DNA from: Pseudomonadota bacterium
GTDB lineage: Bacteria > Pseudomonadota > Alphaproteobacteria > Caulobacterales > Caulobacteraceae
DNA length: 64,000 bases
Direction of reading: 5' to 3'
Assembly (NCBI GenBank): GCA_020161365.1
Contig: JAIUNU010000014.1
Coordinates: 62,001-126,000 of the forward strand
The translations under genes were made by a program, and so were the position numbers. Positions 39,806 through 47,663 of the stretch are shown piece by piece; within the stretch, counting starts at the first letter, position 1, and every line of letters begins with the position of its first letter. The notes beneath the pieces are model-generated. The model was not told the origin of the DNA. It did no database searches and worked only from the letters and a program-made list of their open reading frames with translations.

Positions 39806-42130
39806 CTATGGCGCTTCGGGACGCGGTTCGGGCGGCGGCGGGGCGGCCGGCGCCCCGCCGCCGGGCGATGGGATCGGGGCGTCGGGCGCGGGGGTCAGAG
39901 GCGCGATCGGAAGCCCGTCCGGGCCGATCTCGCCCTCCAGGGGCAGGCCCAGGTCTTCCAGCGGATCTTCTTCGACCACCGGAGCGATGTCGCGTCCCAA
40001 CGCCGCCAGCATGAACGCCTTCCAGATCTTGGCCGGCTCGCCGCCGCCGACCACGCCGTTCATCGAGCTGTTGTCGTCGTTGCCGAGCCACACGCCCACG
40101 ACGAGATCGTCGACATAACCCACGAACAGCGCGTCGTGATAATCCTGGGTGGTGCCGGTCTTGCCGTAGGCGCCGGCGATGGCGGCCTCGACGCCCGTGC
40201 CGCGATGGGTCGCCGAGCGCAGCAGGTCGCGCATATTGGCCAGCACCTTGGGGTCATAGGCCTTGGTCTTGGGCTTCTTGAAGTCGGCCAGACCGTGCGG
40301 AACGATCGGATACTCGCCAGCGGCGACCGAAGCATAGGCGGCGGTGAGGCGCGTGAGGCTCATCGGACCGGTGCCCAGCGCCATGGTCAGGTCGGACGGG
40401 ATGTCTTCGGTCACCCCAAGCTCGCGCGCGACCTTGATCACCTTGGCGGGGCCCAGGTCGTGGGCCAGGCGCACCGCCGCGACATTGGACGATCCGGCGA
40501 AGGCGGTGATCAGCGGCACCTCGCGGGCGTGGTATTTGCCCTCGTGGTTCTTGGGCATGTAGCCGCTCACCTGAACCGGGGTGTCGAGGATCGGCGTCGT
40601 CGTCGTCATGCCGTCGCGCAGGGCGGCCAGATAGACGAACAGCTTGAACGCCGAGCCCGGCTGGCGTCCGGCGTCGGCGCGGTTGAACTGGCTCTGCTTG
40701 TAATCGCGCCCCCCGACCATGGCAACGACCCGGCCGTCCTTGCGCATCGCCACCAGGGCGCCCTGGGTGACGTTGAGGACCTCGCCGTCGCGTTCGATGT
40801 AGTCGTTGAGGATCCGCTCGGCCTTCTCCTGCAGTTCAGGATCCAGCGTCGTCTTGACGATGGTCTCGCCGTAGCGCGCGCCGATCAGGGCGCGGGCCTG
40901 CGGCAGGGCCCAGTCGGCGAAGTAGGAGCCCGTCGGCAGCTTATCCTCGGCCTCGACGGGCGAGACCTCGCCCACCGCGTCGGCCTGGGCTTGTGTGATG
41001 GTCTTGGTCTCGACCATGGCGCCCAGCACCACGCGCATGCGCTCGCGCGCGCCTTCAAGATTGTTGGTCGGCGCCAGGCGAGAGGGGGCCTTGACCAGAC
41101 CGGCCAGCATCGCGGCTTCGCCGATCGACAACTGCTCGGGTTGCTTGCCGAAATAGTGCCGGGCCGCCGCGCGCAGGCCAAAGGCGCCGTCGCCGAAATA
41201 GACCGATGACAGGTAGCGCGACAGGATCTCGTCCTTGGAAAGCCGTGCTTCCAGATAGACGGCGATCAGCGCTTCCTGGGCCTTGCGGCGCAGGTTGCGG
41301 TCGCTGGACAGGAAGGCGTTCTTGGCCAGCTGCTGGGTGATCGTCGAACCGCCCTCGGAAACACCGCCCGCCTGGGCGTTGCGGCCCAGCGCCCGCGCGA
41401 TGGCCTTCGGGTCCACGCCCATGTGGCTGTAGAAGCGGCGATCCTCGATGGCGATGAAGGCCCCAGGCACATAGTCCGGCAGCTTGGCGACATCGATCGG
41501 CGCTTCCTTGTAGGAACCCCGACGCGCGATCGGCGAGCCATCGTCGGCCACCAGCACAATCGCCGAGTTGTTGAGGGGCTCCAGCGCGCGGCTCAGCGGC
41601 AGCGACCAGAACAGTGACGCGACCAGAATGACCACCAGCAGCGCCGCCGCGCCCGCGCCGATCAGCCAGGCGGGACGCTTCCAGATCGGCGGCTTGGCGG
41701 CGGGCTCGGGCGGTGAGGGCGGCGGCGCGGTCTCGGCCTGCGGCTCGGCGGCCTGCGATAGAGGGGCGTCGGGCTCGGGCTCGGATGAAATGGCTTCGTC
41801 GGCTTCGGGTTGCGGCGCGGTCGGCGACGCTTCGAGCTCGGAGGCGGGCTCGGCGGGGGCCTCGAAGAGTTCGGCGTCGGGCGTCGCGTCGATGGTTTCG
41901 TCGGGCGTCGCCACCGGTGTTGGCTCGATCGGATCCTCGACCGGCGTCGCCGCTTGCGCGCGGCGGGACTTTCGGGCCCGGCGAGGTTTGGGCGGCGCGG
42001 CTTCCGGCGACTGCGGGTCCAGCCCGGCCGCCTCGGTCATCACCGTCTGGGCGCGCGGCTTGCGCGGCCGGCGCGGCTTGGGCGCGGGCGCGGCGGGGAC
42101 GTCGTCTTGGGGATCGTTTGGATCAGACAT
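39806..42130 (-). CDS. pbp1A: Class A penicillin-binding protein (PBP1A type)
   Basis: 774-aa bifunctional murein synthase. Cytoplasmic N-tail ~1-150, rich in Pro/Arg/Glu; one membrane helix ~155-176 (WLIGAGAAALLVVILVASLF); GT51 glycosyltransferase (IAIEDRRFYSHMGVDPKAIA then GGSTITQQLAKNAFLSSDRN, LEARLSKDEILSRYLSSVYF); transpeptidase with SxxK in GSAFKLFVYLAAL, SSN in FAGSSNVAAVRL and KTG in GAYGKTGTTQDYHDALFVGY. The C-terminus is a Pro-rich tail. ATG 42130 chosen. Name by analogy to the C. crescentus PBP next to pstS; the 150-residue tail is unusually long. Confidence 0.9.
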   Translation of the reverse strand: MSDPNDPQDDVPAAPAPKPRRPRKPRAQTVMTEAAGLDPQSPEAAPPKPRRARKSRRAQAATPVEDPIEPTPVATPDETIDATPDAELFEAPAEPASELEASPTAPQPEADEAISSEPEPDAPLSQAAEPQAETAPPPSPPEPAAKPPIWKRPAWLIGAGAAALLVVILVASLFWSLPLSRALEPLNNSAIVLVADDGSPIARRGSYKEAPIDVAKLPDYVPGAFIAIEDRRFYSHMGVDPKAIARALGRNAQAGGVSEGGSTITQQLAKNAFLSSDRNLRRKAQEALIAVYLEARLSKDEILSRYLSSVYFGDGAFGLRAAARHYFGKQPEQLSIGEAAMLAGLVKAPSRLAPTNNLEGARERMRVVLGAMVETKTITQAQADAVGEVSPVEAEDKLPTGSYFADWALPQARALIGARYGETIVKTTLDPELQEKAERILNDYIERDGEVLNVTQGALVAMRKDGRVVAMVGGRDYKQSQFNRADAGRQPGSAFKLFVYLAALRDGMTTTTPILDTPVQVSGYMPKNHEGKYHAREVPLITAFAGSSNVAAVRLAHDLGPAKVIKVARELGVTEDIPSDLTMALGTGPMSLTRLTAAYASVAAGEYPIVPHGLADFKKPKTKAYDPKVLANMRDLLRSATHRGTGVEAAIAGAYGKTGTTQDYHDALFVGYVDDLVVGVWLGNDDNSSMNGVVGGGEPAKIWKAFMLAALGRDIAPVVEEDPLEDLGLPLEGEIGPDGLPIAPLTPAPDAPIPSPGGGAPAAPPPPEPRPEAP

Positions 42131-42241
42131 GGGGCTTGGCGCTCGCTTCGGGCGCAGGCCCTCACTCGTCAAGCGCGCTCATTATCACACGGCCGTGGCA
42201 AGCCAAGCGCGACGGCGGCCAAGTTTTTTTCGTTCGACCTC

Positions 42242-42269
42242 TTGAAGCCCGCTTGAGTGAACATAGATC
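42242..42269 (+). promoter_or_regulatory. Housekeeping-type promoter of the small RNA
   Basis: TTGAAGC (42242-42248), 13-nt spacer, CATAGATC (42262-42269), fitting the Caulobacter sigma-73 consensus TTGACGS-N10-14-GCTANAWC at 6 of 7 and 6 of 8 positions. A T7 tract lies just upstream (42224-42230). Confidence 0.6.
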
Positions 42270-42274
42270 ACCAA

Positions 42275-42358
42275 CGTGAGGCGAGCAGCCTCTGCCCTTT
42301 CCCAGGGCGTTTCCTCCCTACTTATTCCAGCCCGGCCTCGTCGCCGGGCTTTTCTTTT
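42275..42358 (+). ncRNA. Candidate trans-acting small RNA, ~84 nt
   Basis: Between divergently placed PBP1A and the SDR gene, with no ORF. From a predicted start near 42275: stem 1 GAGGC-GAGCA-GCCTC (42278-42292), stem 2 GCCCT-TTCCC-AGGGC (42294-42308), an open C/U-rich linker with TTTCCTCCCTAC (42310-42321), then terminator stem GCCCGGC-CTCGTC-GCCGGGC (42330-42349) and TTTTCTTTT (42350-42358). The CCUCCC in the open linker could pair with Shine-Dalgarno regions, as in several alphaproteobacterial sRNAs (alpha-r14/suhB, CcsR, GsrN groups); membership in any of these is not shown. Confidence 0.72.
42330..42358 (+). terminator. Rho-independent terminator of the small RNA
   Basis: GCCCGGC/GCCGGGC stem with 6-nt loop and a nine-nucleotide U-rich tract. 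It ends 108 nt before the SDR start and after no plus-strand gene. Confidence 0.88.
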
Positions 42359-42397
42359 GCCCGGCGAGGGGACTAGCCGCGCTGCCGCCGTTGACCT

Positions 42398-42419
42398 CCG
42401 TAAGGGGAACCCATTACGG
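42398..42419. repeat. Small dyad upstream of the SDR gene
   Basis: CCGTAA-N10-TTACGG, located downstream of TTGACCT (42391) and 47 nt before the SDR ATG. It may be an operator or part of the promoter; no regulator is identified. Confidence 0.3.
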
Positions 42420-42465
42420 CCGGAGACACAAAACAGCGTCGTCGCCTGATCTTCGGAGAGCGGAC

Positions 42466-43248
42466 ATGACCGGAGTCCTGAGCCAATTGTTCGATCTCAG
42501 CGGTCGCGTGGCGATCGTGACGGGAGGTTCGCGGGGACTGGGTCTGCAGATCGCCCGCGCCCTGGCCGAGTACGGCGCGGCGGTGGCGTTGGTGGCGCGC
42601 AAGCAGAACGAGCTGGACGCCGCCGTCGAAAGCCTGACCGCGGAGGGTCGCACCGCTGTCGGCTTCGCCGCCGACCTCGGGCTGCCGGACGCGGCGCAGA
42701 CCGTGACGGCTCGCGTGCTGGAGCGCTTTGGCCGGATCGATATTCTGGTCAACAACGCCGGCGCGGCCTGGGGAGCCCCGGCCGAGGCGTATCCGCCCGA
42801 AGGCTGGAACAAGGTCATGGACCTGAACGTCACCGGCCTTTTTCTGCTGACCCAGGCCGTGGCGCGCGACGCCTTCCTGAAGCAGGGGAAGGGCGCGGTG
42901 GTCAATCTGGCTTCGATCGAGGGCTTGCAGGGCCATCATCACAGCCAGTTGGGCACGATCGCCTACAACACCGCCAAGGGGGCGGTGATCAACATGACCC
43001 GGGCGCTGGCCGCCGAGTGGGGGCCGAAGAACATCCGGGTCAACGCCGTGGCCCCGGGCTACTTCCCGTCGAAGATGACGCTAACGACGCTGGGACAGCA
43101 TGGCGAGGAGATGCTGCGCCAGACGCCGCTGGGCAAGCTGGGCGGCGACACCGACCTGATGGGTCCCGCCCTGCTGCTGGCTTCCGACGCCGGCGGCCAC
43201 ATCACCGGTCAGATCATTGTCGTCGACGGCGGCATGACCATCATCTGA
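42466..43248 (+). CDS. Short-chain dehydrogenase (gluconate 5-dehydrogenase-like)
   Basis: 260-aa classical SDR: nucleotide loop VTGGSRGLGLQIA, ILVNNAGAAWG, catalytic Ser in VNLASIEGLQG, YNTAKGAVINMTRALAAEWG with the catalytic Tyr/Lys, and IRVNAVAPGYFPSKMT. Overall resembles the IdnO/gluconate 5-dehydrogenase branch and enoyl-hydratase-independent oxidoreductases, with no substrate-specific motif. ATG 42466 behind CGGAGAG; the longer frame is rejected. Preceded by the small RNA terminator and ends 16 nt from the convergent TonB receptor. Confidence 0.85.
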   Translation: MTGVLSQLFDLSGRVAIVTGGSRGLGLQIARALAEYGAAVALVARKQNELDAAVESLTAEGRTAVGFAADLGLPDAAQTVTARVLERFGRIDILVNNAGAAWGAPAEAYPPEGWNKVMDLNVTGLFLLTQAVARDAFLKQGKGAVVNLASIEGLQGHHHSQLGTIAYNTAKGAVINMTRALAAEWGPKNIRVNAVAPGYFPSKMTLTTLGQHGEEMLRQTPLGKLGGDTDLMGPALLLASDAGGHITGQIIVVDGGMTII

Positions 43249-43264
43249 CGGCGGCCGTTCGGGC

Positions 43265-45346
43265 CTAGAAGCTGACCCGCAGCTTGCCGGTGATCGTGCG
43301 GGGCGCGCCGGGCGTGATCCAGACGTCGCTGTACGAGCTTTCCAGATAGTTGGCGTCGAACAGGTTCTCGACATCCAGGTGCAGTGAGACCGCCTTGGAG
43401 ACCTGATAGGCGAGGTTGGCGCGCACCGTGACGTAGTCGGGCAGCTTGAAGCCTGTGTTGGCGTCGTCGCCCGCGCGCTTGCCGACATAGACCACCCCGC
43501 CGCCCAGCGTGACCGATCCCGGAGCGTCGCCCCGCGAACGCCAGTTGGCGTAGAGCGCGCCCGAGTGCAGCGGGATGTTGCTGAGATGGCTCCCGACCAG
43601 GTTGGCGCGCGTGTCGCGGGTGACCTCGGTGTCGGTATAGGCATAGACGGCCGTGGCGGTGATCCCTGCGGGCAGACGCAGATTGGCCTCGACCTCCAGG
43701 CCTTGGCTGCGGGCGCCGCCGACGGGGATGAAGAAGCCGCCATTGGCCGGGTCGTTGACGAGGATGTTTTCCTTGTCGATGCGGAAAAGCGAGGCCGTGC
43801 CGGTCAGGCGGCTGGCCAGATCCCATTTCACGCCGGCTTCCCAGGATTCACCCTTTTCCGGTGGGAAGGCCCCGCCCGCAGCGTCGGCGCCCTGGTTGTA
43901 GCGGAACGAGCGTCCCCAGCTCACATAGGCCGAGAAGCTCTCGTTCGGCGCCCAGGTCAGGGCCGCGCGCGGCGAGGCCTGCGACGGCGACTGCCGGGTG
44001 ACCGAGTTATTCCGATAGTTGGTGTTGGTCTGGCGGATCCAGTCCTGGCGCACGCCGACCAGCAGGGTGAACTGGCTGTTTAGCGTCACCAGATCCTGCA
44101 GATAAAGGCTCTCGCCGCGCAGCTCCTCCAGCAGGTTCTGGTTCAGCGGCGCGACAGGCTTGGGCTGGCCATAGACTGGCTTGAAGATGTCGATCGCGTA
44201 GGGCGTCGCGGCGGTCGGGCTGAAACGATAGAACACCCGCCGCTGCTCATAGGTGAAGGCGTCGGCGCCGGCGCGCAACTGATGCTCAAGGCCCCCGAGC
44301 TTGCCGTCGAAGCTCACCTCGATCCGGCCGGACAGATCGTTCCAGGTGTAGTCGTGGATGCGAAGCTGGCGACGAAGCTGGGTTCCCACCAGGACGCTGT
44401 TGTGGGTGGACTGGCCCCTGAACGAGCCGTCGCGATACTGGACGCCGGCTTCCACCGCGACGCTGGGGCTGAAGTTGTAGGTCGTAGTCAGCTGGTGCTG
44501 GATCGTCTTCTGGGTGATCTCGCCATCGTTGGGTTCGCCAAGGAACCGCTCGCGCGGCAACGCCTTGCCGTTGCCACCCACCGCCACGAGGCCTCGGTCG
44601 TGCACAAAGTGAACGGTGTTGGCCTCCAGCTGATAGAGCAGGCGCAGGTCGTCTGACGGCCTCCAGGCCAGGGAGGGGGCCAGCAGCAGCCGATCGCTGC
44701 CGACGTGATCGCGCCAGCCGTCCGTGTCCTGATAGACGGCGATCATGCGCGCCGAGACACCGCCGCCCAGCGGGCCGCTGAGATCTCCCATGACGCGCTT
44801 GGCGTCGAAGCTCCCATAGGACAGTTCGCCCGAGCCTTGCGCGGTCTCGGTTGGCGCCTTGGTCACGATGTTGATCGAGCCGCCCGGCTCGCCCTTGCCC
44901 GACAGGGCCGAGGCGGGGCCCTTGAGCACCTGGAAGCGCTCGACGGTGGCCACGTCGCGCCGGGCGTTGAAGCCGCGATTGGCGGTGAAGCGATTCACCA
45001 GCAGGTCCGGGCCCTGGTTGATGTCGCCCGAGAAGCCGCGGATCGCGTAGGCGTCCCAGGCGCCGCCGAAGCTGTTCTGGCGCGCCATCCCCCCGGCGAA
45101 ATCGAAGAGATCCGACAGGTTCGTCACCCCGGTGTCGGCGATCAGGGTCTCATCCAGAACCCGCACGCTCTGCGGCAGGCGCATGGGGTCGATGACGACG
45201 CCGTTGATGCTGGCGCTGGCCGCGCGCGAACCCGTGATCACGACGCCCTCGACCTCGTCGGTGCGTTCCTGCGCCTCTGCCATGTCGACGAGGGCGAGCG
45301 AAGAGGCGCCGGCGCAGAGGGCGAGCAGAAGGGCCTTGGGGGTCAT
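43265..45346 (-). CDS. TonB-dependent siderophore-type receptor
   Basis: 693-aa outer-membrane receptor of the FhuA/FpvA-like siderophore class. Signal MTPKALLLALCAGASSLALV then DMAEAQ; plug ~30-150 with GVVITGSRAASA, LPQSVRVLDETLIADTG, YAIRGFSGDINQG, VLKGPASALSGKGEPGGSIN then IVTKAP; barrel ending in TPGAPRTITGKLRVSF. No N-terminal signalling (STN) domain, so not an ECF-coupled transducer. Divergent from an ABC ATPase plus two permeases with a shared dyad in between, suggesting one functional cassette. Confidence 0.88.
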   Translation of the reverse strand: MTPKALLLALCAGASSLALVDMAEAQERTDEVEGVVITGSRAASASINGVVIDPMRLPQSVRVLDETLIADTGVTNLSDLFDFAGGMARQNSFGGAWDAYAIRGFSGDINQGPDLLVNRFTANRGFNARRDVATVERFQVLKGPASALSGKGEPGGSINIVTKAPTETAQGSGELSYGSFDAKRVMGDLSGPLGGGVSARMIAVYQDTDGWRDHVGSDRLLLAPSLAWRPSDDLRLLYQLEANTVHFVHDRGLVAVGGNGKALPRERFLGEPNDGEITQKTIQHQLTTTYNFSPSVAVEAGVQYRDGSFRGQSTHNSVLVGTQLRRQLRIHDYTWNDLSGRIEVSFDGKLGGLEHQLRAGADAFTYEQRRVFYRFSPTAATPYAIDIFKPVYGQPKPVAPLNQNLLEELRGESLYLQDLVTLNSQFTLLVGVRQDWIRQTNTNYRNNSVTRQSPSQASPRAALTWAPNESFSAYVSWGRSFRYNQGADAAGGAFPPEKGESWEAGVKWDLASRLTGTASLFRIDKENILVNDPANGGFFIPVGGARSQGLEVEANLRLPAGITATAVYAYTDTEVTRDTRANLVGSHLSNIPLHSGALYANWRSRGDAPGSVTLGGGVVYVGKRAGDDANTGFKLPDYVTVRANLAYQVSKAVSLHLDVENLFDANYLESSYSDVWITPGAPRTITGKLRVSF

Positions 45347-45421
45347 GAAAGGTCTCGCTGGAGAACGGCGGTCTGTGTGGTCCGGTCGAATAGGCGAGGG
45401 GTGACTTGACGGTCAAGATGA

Positions 45422-45438
45422 ATGTTAAGATATAACAT
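45422..45438. promoter_or_regulatory. Dyad between TonB receptor and ABC genes
   Basis: ATGTTA-AGATA-TAACAT, a perfect 6-bp inverted repeat in an AT-rich pocket, 76 bp upstream of the receptor and 46 bp upstream of the ABC start. Likely a shared operator for the divergent units; it does not look like a standard Fur box. Confidence 0.5.
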
Positions 45439-45483
45439 CACATACAGGCGCGGGCGGCGTCGTGAGCGATCAACGAGGGTGGC

Positions 45484-46218
45484 GTGACGAGCATTGACGG
45501 CGGCAAGGCGATCGAGATCGAGGACCTCGTGGTCCGGTATGGGGAGCGCCAGGTGCTCGATCATCTGTCGCTTTGCGTCGCCGCCGGCGAGGTCTACGGC
45601 CTGCTCGGCGGTAACGGCGCTGGCAAGTCCACGACCTTGCAGGCCATTCTCGGCTTCATCCAGCCGAGCGCCGGACGGGTCAGTGTGGCGGGCCTGGATC
45701 CCGCATCCGACCCGGCCGGCGTTCGCCGCACGATCGCCTACATTCCCGAGAACGTGGCCCTGTATGAGCATCTGACCGCCCGCGAGAATGTCGATTACTT
45801 CCTGCAACTGGGCGGGCTTCGGGCCGACCGGGCCGAGATGGACGCGGCGTTTCGCGCCGTCGGTCTGGCCGAGGAGGCCTGGTCGCGCAGTGTCTCGGGC
45901 TTCTCGAAGGGGATGCGTCAGAAGACAGCCATCGCCCTGGCCCTGCTGCGTCGAGCTTCGGTGCTGCTGCTGGATGAACCGACCTCGGGCCTGGATCCAG
46001 GCGCGAGCGCCGACTTCAACGCGCTGGTTTCACGGTTGCGCGGGGAGGGGGCGGCGATCCTGATCGTCACCCATGACCTCATCGGCGTGGCGGATATCGC
46101 CGATCGAATCGGCTTTCTCGAGCGCGGACGGATCAGCGCCGAGATGGTCGCCGAGGGGCCTGATCGTTTCGACCTGCGGGCCCTGCACGATCGCTTCTCG
46201 AGGGTGCGGGCCGGATGA
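45484..46218 (+). CDS. ABC transporter ATPase (NosF/CcmA-like)
   Basis: 244-aa nucleotide-binding subunit. Walker A LLGGNGAGKSTTLQAILGF, Q-loop region RRTIAYIPENVALYEHLTAR, degenerate signature VSGFSKGMRQKTAIALALL, Walker B SVLLLDEPTSGLDPGASADF, H-loop LIVTHDLIGVADIA. GTG start at 45484. Overlaps the next gene by ATGA. The group usually pairs with ABC-2 permeases; NosF-type examples handle copper/nitrous-oxide-reductase maturation, but that function is not implied here. Confidence 0.9.
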   Translation: MTSIDGGKAIEIEDLVVRYGERQVLDHLSLCVAAGEVYGLLGGNGAGKSTTLQAILGFIQPSAGRVSVAGLDPASDPAGVRRTIAYIPENVALYEHLTARENVDYFLQLGGLRADRAEMDAAFRAVGLAEEAWSRSVSGFSKGMRQKTAIALALLRRASVLLLDEPTSGLDPGASADFNALVSRLRGEGAAILIVTHDLIGVADIADRIGFLERGRISAEMVAEGPDRFDLRALHDRFSRVRAG

Positions 46219-47663
46219 GCGTGATGATTTCGGTGGCGCGCAACGCGCTTCGCCACCTGCTCCGAAGCCGCATTGCGCTGACGGGGGTCGTTCTGGTCGC
46301 GTTGCTGACCTTGGCCGCCGCTGTCACGTCCAGAGCCTATCAAGCCGATCAGGCGGGTTTGCGCGATCGTCTGCAGCACGCTGCCGATCAGGACTTTGCG
46401 GCCCAGCCCAACCGCCATCCGCACCGCGTGGTCCATTTCGGCCACTTCGCCATCCGACCCGCCAGCGGCCTGGCGGCGATGGATCCCGGCGTCGAGGCCT
46501 TTACCGGAAACATGATCTTCCTGGAGGGGCATCGCCAGAACAGCGCCAATTTCGGCGACGCGCGCCAGTCGTCGCTGCTTGTGCGCTTTGGCCAGCTGTC
46601 GCCGGCCCTGGTTCTGCAGGTGATCGCGCCGCTGCTGCTGGTGTTCATCGGCGCGGGCATGGTGGCGGGCGAGCGGGAGCGCGGCACGCTGCGGCAATCG
46701 CTCCTGGCTGGCGTGTCCGGCGGGACGCTGCTCGGCGGCAAGGCCCTGGCGCTTGGCTTTGCGGGCCTGATCATTTCCGCGCCGGCCTTTGGACTGCTGC
46801 TGTGGGTCGGCGTCAACGGCGGCGCGCGCGCGTCGGCCGTGGCGTTGAGCGCGCTGGGGTATGTCGCCTATCTGGCCTTCTGGACCCTGTTGATCGTCGC
46901 CGTCTCGGCGATGGTCCAGCGCAGCCGCACGGCCCTGATCGCGCTGGTCGGGGCCTGGGCCTTCAGCGTCGTGCTCGTTCCTCGCCTTGCGCCGGAAGTC
47001 GCCGCCGGCCTGGCCCCGTTGCCGACACGGGTGGAGACCGACATCGCCGTTCAACGCGATCTGCGGGCCATGGGCGACAGCCACAATCCCAATGATCCGT
47101 ACTTCGCGGCCTTCAAGCAGAAGACGCTGAAGCAGTATGGGGTCAGCCGCGTCGAGGATCTGCCCGTCAACTATCGCGGCCTTCTGGCCATCGAGGGCGA
47201 GAAGCTGACCTCCAGCCTGTTTGACCGCTACGCCGACCAGGCCTTCGGGGCGATGGCGGCGCAGGGGCGGGTGATGGACGCCTTGGCGGTGGTCAGCCCC
47301 ACCATCGCGATCCGGCGCTTGTCGATGACCCTGGCCGAGACCGATCTGTCAGCCTATCGCCGCTTTCTGGAGCAGGCCGAAGCCTATCGCTACGACTTGG
47401 TCCAGCGGCTCAACCGGCTGCAGGCCACGGCCGTGACCGCCGAGGACGATGCGGCCAAGAGCAAGAGCGCCGCCGCCGAGTCCCGCAGCCGGATTTCCGC
47501 CGATCACTGGCGGTCGATGCCGCATTTCGCGCCGGACCGTCCGTCCGCCGGCGAGGTGACGGGCCGCGCGCTGCCATCCTTGATCGTCCTGCTGCTCTGG
47601 CTCGCCGCCGGAGCATTGTTGGCGGCCCGCGCCGGTCGCCGTCTGAACCGGAGCGCCGCATGA
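46215..47663 (+). CDS. ABC-2 type permease with large extracytoplasmic domain (DUF3526-like), first
   Basis: 482-aa membrane protein. One N-terminal helix (LLRSRIALTGVVLVALLTLA), a first periplasmic loop with HRVVHFGHFAIRPASG, five or so clustered helices (FGQLSPALVLQVIAPLLLVF, LALGFAGLIISAPAFGLLLW, LAFWTLLIVAVSAMVQ and following), a second soluble domain ~270-450, and a last helix (SLIVLLLWLAAGALLAARAG). GERERGTLRQSLLAGVSGGT between helices matches the coupling helix of ABC-2 permeases. Coupled by ATGA to neighbours on both sides. Confidence 0.8.
   Translation: MSVMISVARNALRHLLRSRIALTGVVLVALLTLAAAVTSRAYQADQAGLRDRLQHAADQDFAAQPNRHPHRVVHFGHFAIRPASGLAAMDPGVEAFTGNMIFLEGHRQNSANFGDARQSSLLVRFGQLSPALVLQVIAPLLLVFIGAGMVAGERERGTLRQSLLAGVSGGTLLGGKALALGFAGLIISAPAFGLLLWVGVNGGARASAVALSALGYVAYLAFWTLLIVAVSAMVQRSRTALIALVGAWAFSVVLVPRLAPEVAAGLAPLPTRVETDIAVQRDLRAMGDSHNPNDPYFAAFKQKTLKQYGVSRVEDLPVNYRGLLAIEGEKLTSSLFDRYADQAFGAMAAQGRVMDALAVVSPTIAIRRLSMTLAETDLSAYRRFLEQAEAYRYDLVQRLNRLQATAVTAEDDAAKSKSAAAESRSRISADHWRSMPHFAPDRPSAGEVTGRALPSLIVLLLWLAAGALLAARAGRRLNRSAA

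Noticed and set aside
40136..41209. 357-codon plus-strand frame inside the PBP gene
   Set aside because: Antisense to conserved transpeptidase and glycosyltransferase motifs; no family resemblance.
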